From the IMG/VR virus record IMGVR_UViG_3300009400_000005, positions 1 to 64,000 of that record: a stretch of 64,000 bases of DNA; one strand, written 5' to 3'. The notes under the pieces were generated by a model. The model was not told the DNA's origin, searched no databases, and saw only the letters and a list, made by a program, of their open reading frames with translations. Source of the stretch: a virus. Positions 50,367-58,082 of this stretch are shown piece after piece. How positions within the stretch are numbered: the first letter of the stretch is position 1; the number at the start of each line of letters is the position of its first letter. Made by a program: the position numbers and the translations under genes.

Positions 50367-50612
50367 TCACAGTCCGTCCACGGCGAGCACGTCGCAGAGT
50401 TCCTCCCGACGCGCTCGCAGTCCAGGGAGCTTGGCGGCGATCTTCTCTGCGTACTCGATCTGGGCGTTGACCATGCAGAGGTCGCACCACCATGCATACA
50501 TCCCGTGGACGTAGCCCAGCGTGCCGCCGTCACCGACCCACTCTCCGGTTGCGGGTCGCTTGCCGCAGTTCTGACACGGTTGGCCCTTGCAGGAATGTTC
50601 CGGCGGTCGCAT
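50367..50612 (-). CDS. small zinc-finger protein
   Basis: An 81-residue protein with CQNC at 14-17 and CDLC near 44-47, a four-Cys zinc ribbon, and a C-terminal helix (KIAAKLPGLRARREEL). The start shares bases with the NlpC/P60 gene stop (TGATG). Likely nucleic-acid or protein binding. Confidence 0.55.
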   Translation of the reverse strand: MRPPEHSCKGQPCQNCGKRPATGEWVGDGGTLGYVHGMYAWWCDLCMVNAQIEYAEKIAAKLPGLRARREELCDVLAVDGL

Positions 50613-51127
50613 CACAAGCCGCCTACGGCACACCAGAAGAACGACGCGCCGGGGAATCCCGACAGCTCGTCACGCAACCGCTGCTTAGACGGACCATTAT
50701 CGCCGCCGTGCGACCACACCCAAGGGTTATCGGGCTGGCCATCGGCCTTCATGTACACGACCGCGTGCTGCCGTGCCAAGGGCACATCAGGCCACCCGAT
50801 AATCCCCAGCGCGCCAGTCTTGGCGTGGCGGGTATCGGTGTAATGCGAAAGCGCGGGATTGGTGGCGATCGTGTCGGTGTTGCCGTTGCCGCTGAACCCC
50901 AGGCTGCCATAGGGGCTCTTGTTGCCGGAATGCAGAAACAGCCATCCGATCGACCCTGAGCAGTCCCAGCCGATGACGATCGCCGGCGACGGGTGCGCCA
51001 TCCTGGCGATCAGCTCGTGCTGGGTCGGTTGAATGTCCGCCGGTCGCGCATCGGAGTAGCTGATGCGCGCGGCAATGTCCGGGCGTGTGCCCCACTGCAT
51101 GAGGTTCAAAATCCCGGAACGATTCAT
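50612..51127 (-). CDS. NlpC/P60-like peptidase
   Basis: The 171-residue protein has the NlpC/P60 order: catalytic Cys56 in GWDCSGSIGWLF, His121 in RQHAVVYM and a third polar residue near His140. These enzymes cleave the peptide stems of peptidoglycan. There is no signal peptide, so it could be virion-borne or act after holin opening. It lies between small packaging-region genes. Confidence 0.7.
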   Translation of the reverse strand: MNRSGILNLMQWGTRPDIAARISYSDARPADIQPTQHELIARMAHPSPAIVIGWDCSGSIGWLFLHSGNKSPYGSLGFSGNGNTDTIATNPALSHYTDTRHAKTGALGIIGWPDVPLARQHAVVYMKADGQPDNPWVWSHGGDNGPSKQRLRDELSGFPGASFFWCAVGGL

Positions 51128-51130
51128 CGG

Positions 51131-51313
51131 TCAGCCCCCCTTGCTGAGCGCTGTGATCAACGCTCGCTGCAAAGGACCATCCACCAGCTCGGCAATCTGC
51201 GAAGGAGTGAGCAGCATCCAGGTTCCGTTCTTCTGGATCTCGATGTCACGGCCGCGCGCGTACGTCAACCGCACGCCCTGAACTTCCACTCTGGTTGCGC
51301 CGGCCGTGCTCAC
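51131..51313 (-). CDS. small protein, paralogue of 56927 gene
   Basis: The 60-residue protein shares 37 of 44 aligned residues (GRDIEIQKN, TWMLLTPSQI, DGPLQRALITAL) with the gene at 56927-57154. The core predicts as strand-strand-helix. Both copies neighbour cell-wall hydrolase genes. No outside family was recognised. Confidence 0.6.
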   Translation of the reverse strand: MSTAGATRVEVQGVRLTYARGRDIEIQKNGTWMLLTPSQIAELVDGPLQRALITALSKGG

Positions 51314-51858
51314 GGCAGCACGAGTCGGCTCGCCGGCGCAGGCTTCGCCACGACGGCCATCTGCTCATGCACGCCCCGCAACAAGTGAGCCGTCCAATAC
51401 AACGACGTGGCCGTCACCTCGCTACCCGGCACGCCCGGCACTTCCATCGAAGCGCCACCCATGTTCGGCACGCGCACGCTCACGAGCAGATCGAACACGG
51501 ACTGCCCCGCCTCGAACGCGCGGTTGCAACGCTGCTGCTGCGCCATCCGCTCCACGCTCATCCTGGAGTCGACGTCCACTACGTCCATGCGTGCCTTGAC
51601 GGTGCAGACCACATCAAACGGGCTGGTATCGCTGCCGTCGTTGATCTGCGTCGGCCATGCGGGGCGGGGGAGCCGGCCGGTGACCGTGCTGACGGCGTTC
51701 TCTAGCTCCCAGGGGGCGACGTCGAGCGGTTCGCCATCCGTGGGGTACAGGGTGACGGTCCCGGCGGTGGATGGCAGCACGGTGAGGGTTTCGTGGGTTC
51801 CTTCGGTGGTGGTTGCCGCGAGCTCGGCCATGGTCTGCGGCTCGTCTGAGTCTGTCAT
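51310..51858 (-). CDS. packaging-region protein, 182 aa, unknown
   Basis: An acidic N-terminus (SDEPQTMAELAATTTEG), a strand-rich middle (TVTLYPTDGEPLDVAPWELE) and a helical end (TSLYWTAHLLRGVHEQM). It overlaps the small paralogue by four bases. No family was recognised. Confidence 0.5.
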   Translation of the reverse strand: MTDSDEPQTMAELAATTTEGTHETLTVLPSTAGTVTLYPTDGEPLDVAPWELENAVSTVTGRLPRPAWPTQINDGSDTSPFDVVCTVKARMDVVDVDSRMSVERMAQQQRCNRAFEAGQSVFDLLVSVRVPNMGGASMEVPGVPGSEVTATSLYWTAHLLRGVHEQMAVVAKPAPASRLVLP

Positions 51859-51890
51859 TACCGCGCGATTTTAGGCGTCGTGACGGACAC

Positions 51891-52103
51891 TCAGGAGCCG
51901 GCGTGGTGCGGGCAGTAGTGAGCGAACGCGCCTCCATCAATTCGCCGTCGCAACTCCCACCCCAGCGGCGTCCCTACGCGAGCCGCATACCAGTCGGAGT
52001 CATTCCGACCACGTCTCGGCGGACTGGAGTAATCCACGGAAAGCACAATCATCTCCCGTGTCCCACAGCCCGGCATGTCGCACTCGATGGTCGCAGAGAT
52101 CAT
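51891..52103 (-). CDS. small Cys/His metal-binding protein
   Basis: A 70-residue protein with CDMPGC at residues 8-13 and a CPHH near the end, fitting a zinc site. It lies after the short 52120-52176 frame. Function unknown. Confidence 0.45.
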   Translation of the reverse strand: MISATIECDMPGCGTREMIVLSVDYSSPPRRGRNDSDWYAARVGTPLGWELRRRIDGGAFAHYCPHHAGS

Positions 52104-52119
52104 GACTAACTATCGCTCC

Positions 52120-52176
52120 TCATTCCCATGGATCCTTCTCGAACCCTTCGTCTTGGACGGACAAGTCACGCCCCAT
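52120..52176 (-). CDS. 18-aa frame repeating the terminase C-terminus
   Basis: The peptide ends with DEGFEKDPWE, nearly identical to the large-terminase end DEGFDKDPWE. At DNA level 28 of 33 bases match (52120-52152 against 52438-52470). It looks like a remnant left when the 52166-52435 gene was placed behind the terminase. Whether it is translated is unclear; ATG at 52176 overlaps the upstream gene end. Confidence 0.35.
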   Translation of the reverse strand: MGRDLSVQDEGFEKDPWE

Positions 52177-52435
52177 AGTCACGCTCGTTCTCCACTCGGT
52201 CAGCTTCGATCCGCTGATACACGATGTCAGGCACCGCATGGCCCGCAGCGCGATGTTCATCCAGGTGCTGTCGAATCTCGCTCATGGATCGGCACACGGT
52301 ATCGGTGCTGCCGCTGGTCAGCAGGCACCCCCAGCAGACTATCCCAGCATCTCCTGCGTAGATGCCCACGTCGCAGCGCTCATCGGTCGTGCCATCCGGC
52401 CAGAGACGACCAGGGTTGAACCGTGCATAAGTCAT
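52166..52435 (-). CDS. small protein behind large terminase
   Basis: The 89-residue protein starts two bases after the terminase stop. It has three cysteines (CWGC near residue 33) and a helical His/Arg-rich part (MSEIRQHLDEHRAAGHA). Direct repeats of the terminase end flank it. No family was recognised. Confidence 0.5.
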   Translation of the reverse strand: MTYARFNPGRLWPDGTTDERCDVGIYAGDAGIVCWGCLLTSGSTDTVCRSMSEIRQHLDEHRAAGHAVPDIVYQRIEADRVENERDYGA

Positions 52436-52437
52436 CG

Positions 52438-55431
52438 TCACTCCCATGGATCTTTGTCGAAGCCCTCGTCCAACCGGCCGGACGGCTCATCATCCAAACG
52501 CGTCGCCACATCCTCCGGCGCCACCAGCGGCTGCAAAGTGTTCTGCGCGTGGATCACTTGTTCCATCCCTCGGGCGCGATGCAGCAGCTCTACGGCACAC
52601 GTGTCATAGACCTCTGCCATGGCGTAGTCGTCCGGACCCGTGGACCGGTAGAACACGTTCACGCGATCCTTATCGTCCCTTTCCTGCACCCGGATCAGCG
52701 AGCCCAGATGATCCGCGTATTCGGCCGGCAACTCGTCAAGGTCCGGTATCAGATTCTGCTGCTGGCGGAACGCCTCCAACGTCGCGTCGATCGCGGTGGT
52801 GCGGTGCACGGTCGCGACGCGGCGTTCATCGTCGACGTTCCAGAGGTTCTTCGAGTTGGCCGCAGTGTTGTAGGCGATCAGATAGACGCGGCCGGGGAAC
52901 CGAGCAGCAAACGCGTTAGCGAGCCGTGTTTCGGGCAGGTGGTCGATCGCGGCCATGTTCACGCCATAGCGACCCATGAGCTCGGATAGGCGGTCGACCA
53001 TGACACCGACCCACCGTTCGTCGTTCGCTTCGGGCGCTTCGATCTCGCCGATCCAGAGTGAACGTTTGCGGTAGTCGTCGAGATGCTCGCTGATCCTGAC
53101 GTTGCAGGCGCGGGAGCTGGCGACGTCGCAGTTGTGGACCGCAACATACGACGCCAGATACGTATCGTCGTCATCAATATCAAGGTTGTAGACCTGCCCT
53201 CGATACTCGCGATCGTCTATGGCATCCACGCGACGCCATAGACCATCCGACTTGATCTGCGCTCTCCCATTTTCACGAGGCGGATGCCATGCGCCATCGT
53301 GCCAGTTCTCGGTAGCGAAACTTGCTTGCAGCACCCACTTGGGTCGACCACCTACCTTGATTGCAGACGGCGAGTGCTGCCGCCGCGGCGGCCCCATGCG
53401 AATACCGCAGCGAACTGCAATCGCATGCATCTGCTCGGCAAGCTCGCGTGAAGCAGTCCCGACCTCGACGCGACGGATATGCGGTTTCGGTGTGCGCCAA
53501 CATCCATCACCGTTGAGATATGCCATCAGCATTCGGCGCTGGACTTCAACCGGCCAGCCAAGCACTTCGGGAGCTAGTCGTTTCGCCCATGAATGCCGCC
53601 CGCCTAGGGATACGAGCAGCCGCGTCAAGCGCGACGAACCACACGCCACCGAGCAACTTTGGCCGCCGTTGATACTCAACCCAACAGGCGGTCGCTCCCG
53701 GACATATGGCTTGCTCAGCTTGTAGCCCAGTCGGCCCACTGCATTCCCCAAGTCCGTCATCAGTCCGCGTTCCTTGGGATGGAAATCCCAGCACACAGAT
53801 GTCGGTTGATCGGTGCTGCGGCGCGAATCCCGGCTGACCGAACCCTCGGCGAGGTAGTAGCCAAGCGTTGCCGCTAAGGCGTCTAGATCGAGCGCCGGTT
53901 CGGCGCCCTGGCGTTGGCGCGTAGAAGTGGCGCTATGTACTGCTGCGATCGATATCCCGTAGCGACCAGCGATATCGCGAAGCAGGAGGCCCTCCCCTCT
54001 CAGGGCAACCATCTGCGCGTTGCGAGCTGGGAACTTCGGCCGCGTCCGAGTATCGACAGGCAACATAGGTGAGCCACAGAATAGGCCGGTGAACTTCGGC
54101 GTCAGAACACGGTCACCGACGCGCAAATCCGCTGCCTGAACCCATCCACGCTCCGTCCAAACCGGATGCTCGCCGGTCAACTCCAGCGGCTGCGCCTGCC
54201 CATAGATTGAGGCCGAGTAGACAGGACCGACATACGACCGCACCATTGCGGTGGTGACGCTTGCGACCCCACCACGGCGAGTCCGGACGGAATCACCGAC
54301 AACAACATCCTCGATCGGTCGAGTTGTGCCGTTGGCCATTGTGACCAGAGTCCCCGGCACACAGCAGCCCATCGTCTTCGGCTTGAACGAGACGCTGCCT
54401 TCCTCCTGATGGATCTCCCCCGGCCGCGTACACGCCAGTAGAGCGGACCGTGAGAGTCTGCCCTCCGCCGGCGCATAAGGCTCACCCAGGTCGCGGTTGA
54501 AGTGGGTTTGCCGGTCCGCCGGCGACGTCTTCGCATGATTCGCCACGACCCTGCGCAGGTCGACGCCGGGGAGGATGAACTTCGTCATCCAGTAGCCGAG
54601 AATGTCACGGTCGGGGTAGGTGGCCACCCACTCGCCGGTCGAGACATCCAACGGTTTGCGGCACTTCCTGCACACGAGCGTCGCGGATTGCTCGTCGACG
54701 TTGTCGCGGTACGTGTCGGAGCCGAGCATGGGCTGGTGGTCGCCGCACGCGCATTTCACCATCCACACGTTCTGGGTTGTGCCCTCGTACTGCCGGGAGA
54801 TGCCGTAGCCCGGGATGCTGGGGACGCCCACGCGGCGGATCAGTCCTTCGGAGAGAGGTCCGGTGACGCGCTGCTCAGCGATCCCGATGTTCGAGGCTTC
54901 CAACGCGTCATATTCATCCAAGATCAAGCCATCCGCGGGGATCGACTCCAGGTTCGTCGCTTCCGCCGACCCACGCCAATACGTGTATCCCAGGCCGATC
55001 TGCCGCAAGCCGCGATTGTTGATCGAGTCGTCACCGATCCGAGATTGCAGCCACTCCGACTTGCGCAGCACTTCTCTCACCCGGTGTTGGGCGAACGCGG
55101 TCAGGAACGTTTCGGTCGGTACGACGTACAGGATCGTTTTGCCTCGCATGTCCGCCCAATACAACGCCCACCGGATCGCCCACGACGACGCCCCCAACTG
55201 GGTGGCCTTCATCAGGACAGCCTCGCGATCGGACACCATCCGTGGCGCGTACAGGGCTTCCTGGAATCGGAAGCGGTGCAGGTCCAGCGGTCCGTGGGGT
55301 TCGGGTACGAGGTCCGCCCACTGACGGAAGTCCATACCTACCGTCTGTTGGTCGTCTTCGGCCCATGCGGCGTTGAACGCTTCCCACGGGTCAACGACGG
55401 CCGTGTCGTCGAAAAGCGGCTTCCTGGGCAT
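52438..55431 (-). CDS. large terminase with in-frame intein
   Basis: Residues 1-355 hold the ATPase: Walker A-like ATQLGASS (76-83), Walker B GLILDEYDAL (168-177), and a CxCG...CxxC zinc insertion (227-257). Residues 768-997 hold the RNase H-like nuclease (DVASSRACNVR, then MAAIDHLPETRLANAFAARF). The intein sits between the two domains, just before the first nuclease Asp. The enzyme cuts and pumps DNA into heads through the portal. It starts three bases after the TerS stop. Confidence 0.85.
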   Translation of the reverse strand: MPRKPLFDDTAVVDPWEAFNAAWAEDDQQTVGMDFRQWADLVPEPHGPLDLHRFRFQEALYAPRMVSDREAVLMKATQLGASSWAIRWALYWADMRGKTILYVVPTETFLTAFAQHRVREVLRKSEWLQSRIGDDSINNRGLRQIGLGYTYWRGSAEATNLESIPADGLILDEYDALEASNIGIAEQRVTGPLSEGLIRRVGVPSIPGYGISRQYEGTTQNVWMVKCACGDHQPMLGSDTYRDNVDEQSATLVCRKCRKPLDVSTGEWVATYPDRDILGYWMTKFILPGVDLRRVVANHAKTSPADRQTHFNRDLGEPYAPAEGRLSRSALLACTRPGEIHQEEGSVSFKPKTMGCCVPGTLVTMANGTTRPIEDVVVGDSVRTRRGGVASVTTAMVRSYVGPVYSASIYGQAQPLELTGEHPVWTERGWVQAADLRVGDRVLTPKFTGLFCGSPMLPVDTRTRPKFPARNAQMVALRGEGLLLRDIAGRYGISIAAVHSATSTRQRQGAEPALDLDALAATLGYYLAEGSVSRDSRRSTDQPTSVCWDFHPKERGLMTDLGNAVGRLGYKLSKPYVRERPPVGLSINGGQSCSVACGSSRLTRLLVSLGGRHSWAKRLAPEVLGWPVEVQRRMLMAYLNGDGCWRTPKPHIRRVEVGTASRELAEQMHAIAVRCGIRMGPPRRQHSPSAIKVGGRPKWVLQASFATENWHDGAWHPPRENGRAQIKSDGLWRRVDAIDDREYRGQVYNLDIDDDDTYLASYVAVHNCDVASSRACNVRISEHLDDYRKRSLWIGEIEAPEANDERWVGVMVDRLSELMGRYGVNMAAIDHLPETRLANAFAARFPGRVYLIAYNTAANSKNLWNVDDERRVATVHRTTAIDATLEAFRQQQNLIPDLDELPAEYADHLGSLIRVQERDDKDRVNVFYRSTGPDDYAMAEVYDTCAVELLHRARGMEQVIHAQNTLQPLVAPEDVATRLDDEPSGRLDEGFDKDPWE
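53131..54363 (-). mobile_element. intein in large terminase, HTH plus LAGLIDADG
   Basis: About 411 residues starting at Cys357 (CVPGTLVTMANGTT; the neighbouring Cys356 is a less likely start), block B LTGEHPVWTERGW, ending SYVAVHN before Cys768. It carries an HTH (LRDIAGRYGISIAAVHS, about 484-500) and two LAGLIDADG motifs (LGYYLAEGS at 523; LMAYLNGDG at 635). Layout mirrors the portal intein, so they are likely related. Confidence 0.85.
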
Positions 55432-55434
55432 CGG

Positions 55435-55989
55435 CTAGGCGCCGTGTGCTTCCTTCGGCCTGAGCTCCGTTACGTTTCCCGCCGGCAACGCCCGCTCCGT
55501 CAACCCCTTGATCTCCTCAATCACCGCCGGATCCACGCCACGCTTACGCATCGTGTCGACCATCTGCCGAGCGATCGCAATGAACTCCCTCTCGCCGTGA
55601 TACCTCAGCAGATTCTTCGGCAGTCGCCCCAGCGAGCGCATCAGCTGCAGCCGCCCATCATCAATCTCGATCATCGCCTTTGTAGCGCCGAGCTGCGCGC
55701 TGGAGTTATCAGCGTTCTCCGAGAGTTCAGCCAAGCGTTCCACGGCAGCTAGGCGTAGTAATAGCGCTTCCTCAACAACAGCGAGGGGATCTGACTGGGA
55801 TGCCTCCCAGCAACGAAAGTCCTCATAAATGCGCTGCGCTTGGCGAGGGGTGATGTCATGGTCAACGGCGATCTTCTCCCACGTGCACGGCTTCTGTCCT
55901 TCCTCCAATGTGGTGCGTGCAGCAGCGATCGCTCGGGCCCGCCGGACGCGCTGGAGGGGATTGAGCGGAGTGTCAGGTGTCGGGGCCAC
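55435..55989 (-). CDS. small terminase subunit
   Basis: The 184-residue protein has an N-terminal HTH (CTWEKIAVDHDITPRQAQRI, about 35-54), a coiled-coil centre (VEEALLLRLAAVERLAELSE) for ring formation and a basic C-terminus. It binds the packaging site and delivers DNA to the large subunit. It precedes the large terminase directly. GTG start at 55989. Confidence 0.75.
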   Translation of the reverse strand: MAPTPDTPLNPLQRVRRARAIAAARTTLEEGQKPCTWEKIAVDHDITPRQAQRIYEDFRCWEASQSDPLAVVEEALLLRLAAVERLAELSENADNSSAQLGATKAMIEIDDGRLQLMRSLGRLPKNLLRYHGEREFIAIARQMVDTMRKRGVDPAVIEEIKGLTERALPAGNVTELRPKEAHGA

Positions 55990-56140
55990 TACGACTCTGA
56001 CATTTGGCGTCGTCTTCGGCCCACGCAGCGCTCCACATCTCGCTGACGGTCGGACAGTCGTCGACCTCGAACATCTGCAGGTAGCTCTTACGTCGCCTAG
56101 CTCTGCCTCCGGCGATCGCTTTCGTGCGAATGTCAGGCAT
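55973..56140 (-). CDS. small basic protein before terminase
   Basis: A 55-residue protein that overlaps the TerS start by 17 bases. It has a basic start (RTKAIAGGRARRRKSYLQ) and an acidic end (AWAEDDAK). Location next to TerS may point to packaging or regulation. No family was recognised. Confidence 0.45.
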   Translation of the reverse strand: MPDIRTKAIAGGRARRRKSYLQMFEVDDCPTVSEMWSAAWAEDDAKCQSRSGPDT

Positions 56141-56170
56141 GACTACTGGCGGATCTGGGATCTCCCAGGG

Positions 56171-56332
56171 TTACTCGCTGTCGGGGTTTTCGACCGGCGG
56201 CTCAGGCTGCTCCGCCGGCTCGGGCTCGGGATTGTTCACGACCGTCTTGTCGCCCTGGACCACGTCCTCGCCAGCATTATCTCCGTCGCCGTGCTGTTGG
56301 CCGGACTGGTCGCGTTCGTCAACTTCGCGCAT
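56171..56332 (-). CDS. small acidic disordered protein
   Basis: ATG at 56332 has AAGGAG six bases upstream, favouring it over ATGs at 56359-56362. The 53-residue protein is almost entirely Asp/Glu/Gln/Pro, probably disordered. Acidic phage proteins of this type can mimic DNA, which is speculation here. Confidence 0.45.
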   Translation of the reverse strand: MREVDERDQSGQQHGDGDNAGEDVVQGDKTVVNNPEPEPAEQPEPPVENPDSE

Positions 56333-56519
56333 CAGATTCTCCTTGGGTTGGTGTGTCATCAATGGATCGTAAGTCCTCGGCGGTCATACGGTCAGCGTCG
56401 ATGCTGGAATAGCCGCAGCGCACCGCATCGAGCGCCATGTTGAGAGGTAGGCCTTTGGTGGCTGCGTCTTCGGCTCGTTCGTACAGCCAGTGCCAAACCG
56501 CGTCGTGATCACTCGTCAT
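56319..56519 (-). CDS. small protein, 66 aa, unknown
   Basis: A mostly helical protein (DAVWHWLYERAEDAATKGL; MTAEDLRSIDD). It overlaps neighbours on both sides by 11-14 bases. No family was recognised. Confidence 0.45.
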   Translation of the reverse strand: MTSDHDAVWHWLYERAEDAATKGLPLNMALDAVRCGYSSIDADRMTAEDLRSIDDTPTQGESDARS

Positions 56520-56718
56520 CTTCGCTCTTCCTTTTGTATAGGCGTCCGTTGTACCGTTTCCCGTCCTGCTCCCGTTGCAACGCCTCCCGCACCCCGGTCA
56601 GCCGGTCCGCGCACTGTTGGCATAAGTGTTTGCCGGGCGCTTTGGGGTTGCGGCAGTCTCTGCCGCCGCAGATTCGGGAGCGGCCGGCGCTGGAGGCGAA
56701 TGGTGCTCGGGCGCCCAT
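56509..56718 (-). CDS. small zinc-finger protein
   Basis: The 69-residue protein has CGGRDC at 17-22 and CQQC at 33-36, a four-Cys zinc site, and a charged helical tail. ATG at 56718 lies eight bases after TACCAT. Confidence 0.55.
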   Translation of the reverse strand: MGARAPFASSAGRSRICGGRDCRNPKAPGKHLCQQCADRLTGVREALQREQDGKRYNGRLYKRKSEDDE

Positions 56719-56726
56719 ACCGGATC

Positions 56727-56732
56727 ATGGTA
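56727..56732 (-). promoter_or_regulatory. TACCAT -10 box, leaderless promoter
   Basis: TACCAT eight bases before the ATG at 56718. Confidence 0.45.
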
Positions 56733-56762
56733 ATACGAGAGTGTCACTGTTCCACCTCGGCC

Positions 56763-56930
56763 TCATAGCCCGTCGACCTTCAATCGTTCCGCGAGCAGCA
56801 TCTGGAGGTCGGTGGCGAGCTCGCGGGCGTCGCGGTCCGATACCGGGACGCGTAGCGTGCGCGATGGGGTTTGGATGACGATCGTGAGCTGGTTGTCGTC
56901 GTTGAGCTCGCAGCCGAAGCGGCATGTCAT
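56763..56930 (-). CDS. small protein, 55 aa
   Basis: Start overlaps the previous stop (ATGA). Strand-rich start (NQLTIVIQTPSRTLRVPV) then a helix (DARELATDLQMLLAERL). No family was recognised. Confidence 0.45.
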   Translation of the reverse strand: MTCRFGCELNDDNQLTIVIQTPSRTLRVPVSDRDARELATDLQMLLAERLKVDGL

Positions 56931-57154
56931 GCGGCTGCTCCGCGCCGCCGTAGGGCCGTGATGAGCGCCCGCTGTAAAGGACCGTCCATCAGCGCGACGA
57001 TCTGAGATGGAGTCAGCAGCATCCAAGTCTTGTTCTTCTGGATCTCGATGTCGCGCCCGGAGCGATACGTCAGGCGAATGCCCTGGACATCCTCAACAAC
57101 GACACAGCTTGCGATCACGGGACTCTCAGACGCGAGAGAATTCTTTGCGCTCAT
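56927..57154 (-). CDS. small protein, paralogue of 51131 gene
   Basis: The 75-residue protein shares a 44-residue core (37 identities) with 51131-51313. The N-terminal 25 residues differ. ATG at 57154 overlaps the RlpA-like stop. Two paralogues on either side of the terminase block are unusual. Confidence 0.6.
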   Translation of the reverse strand: MSAKNSLASESPVIASCVVVEDVQGIRLTYRSGRDIEIQKNKTWMLLTPSQIVALMDGPLQRALITALRRRGAAA

Positions 57155-57633
57155 GGCAGCCTCCATCTCACGGAACAAAGTCCCCCGCAGCCGATCGCTG
57201 CCTTCAATCCCGGGTTCAAATCAAACGTGCGGCCCGTCCACGCAGCCGGCCCGTAATCCTCGCGGGTTGCCGTGACGTGCTGGCCGTTCGGGCCGATGAA
57301 CGTGACCTGCTGCCCGCACTGCATGGCGCGGTTCGCGAAACCCAGCGTGTAATGCGTCCCGCACGCCGTCGCACCGCTGTCGTCAAACCATGATGCGGCG
57401 GCGGGCCCGTAGAACGGCGGCTGCCGGCGGACTAGCCATTGCGCGCGGCGACGAGCCCAGTAGCCGTGCACGTAGGCTCCGGCGTTCGGGTTCTTCAGGC
57501 AGCGGACGTAGTGGCGTAGGCGGGCGCGCTGGCCGGGTGAGACGGGGTGGGTGCCGGCGTACGTGACGTCGATGGCGCGCTGGACCATCGGGACCGTGAA
57601 CGTGCGGGGGCAGTCGTGGTGGGCGGCGATCAT
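57151..57633 (-). CDS. RlpA-like double-psi beta-barrel protein
   Basis: Residues about 75-160 match the RlpA/3D-type barrel: ASWFDDSGATACGTHYT, CGQQVTF and GRTFDLNPGLKAAIG. Such domains bind or cleave peptidoglycan glycan strands. The first 70 residues form a helical domain (GQRARLRHYVRCLKNPN) seen in actinophage lysins. No signal peptide. Start overlaps the previous stop (ATGA). Confidence 0.65.
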   Translation of the reverse strand: MIAAHHDCPRTFTVPMVQRAIDVTYAGTHPVSPGQRARLRHYVRCLKNPNAGAYVHGYWARRRAQWLVRRQPPFYGPAAASWFDDSGATACGTHYTLGFANRAMQCGQQVTFIGPNGQHVTATREDYGPAAWTGRTFDLNPGLKAAIGCGGLCSVRWRLP

Positions 57634-57968
57634 GCCGCCATTGCCTCTGCGGTCGGCGGGGCAGGGGTCGAGGGGGTCGGTCCCTCCTGGATGCGACCGA
57701 GCAGCAACGCGGCGCCAGCTTCGCCCTCGAACCATTTCTCGCAGAACATCTCGGTCTTCATGGCGTTCCGCGCCAGCGCTAGGAGGTCAACGGCGAACTG
57801 AGTCTCAGCGCTAACGGGGTGCAGGTAGATGTCGGTCTTGGCGAGACTGCTGTGACCTAGCTGGTTGGCAACGAGGGGGAGGTTCAAGAACGCGTGGCCG
57901 AGGAGGGCTAGGTCGAGTTGCCCAGCACGCATCTCGTGTACTTCGGGCGGGATAGGATGCTCACCCAT
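57630..57968 (-). CDS. integrase C-terminal-like fragment
   Basis: AAGGAG five bases before ATG 57968 gives a strong start. Residues about 35-60 contain LVANQLGHSSLAKTDIYLHP, the end of a tyrosine recombinase with the LGH motif and a Tyr, but the catalytic Arg region is absent. It cannot be a complete integrase. It may be a remnant or a small control protein for recombination. It lies just left of the attachment site. Confidence 0.55.
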   Translation of the reverse strand: MGEHPIPPEVHEMRAGQLDLALLGHAFLNLPLVANQLGHSSLAKTDIYLHPVSAETQFAVDLLALARNAMKTEMFCEKWFEGEAGAALLLGRIQEGPTPSTPAPPTAEAMAA

Positions 57969-57997
57969 TGGGCTCCTTCTCACGGCGGAAACAAAGC

Positions 57998-58022
57998 GCG
58001 GGTTCAATTCCCGCCGTCTCCA
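57998..58022 (+). other. attP core, tRNA/tmRNA 3' end
   Basis: GCGGG, TTCAATT, CCCGC form a T arm (57998-58014), followed by acceptor CGTCTCC (58015-58021) and discriminator A. No matching GGAGACG 5' half exists upstream, so it is not a full gene but a copy of a host tRNA or tmRNA end, the usual attachment core. It lies 60 bases from the integrase stop. Confidence 0.75.
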
Positions 58023-58082
58023 TAAACCGCCTCATAGCAGGGATTTTACAACTAGCACCGGGAACGATTTGAAAACGGCTCA

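Noticed and set aside
57940-58022. Complete tRNA gene
   Set aside because: Only T arm and acceptor 3' side are present; no 5' acceptor strand, D arm or anticodon arm is found upstream.
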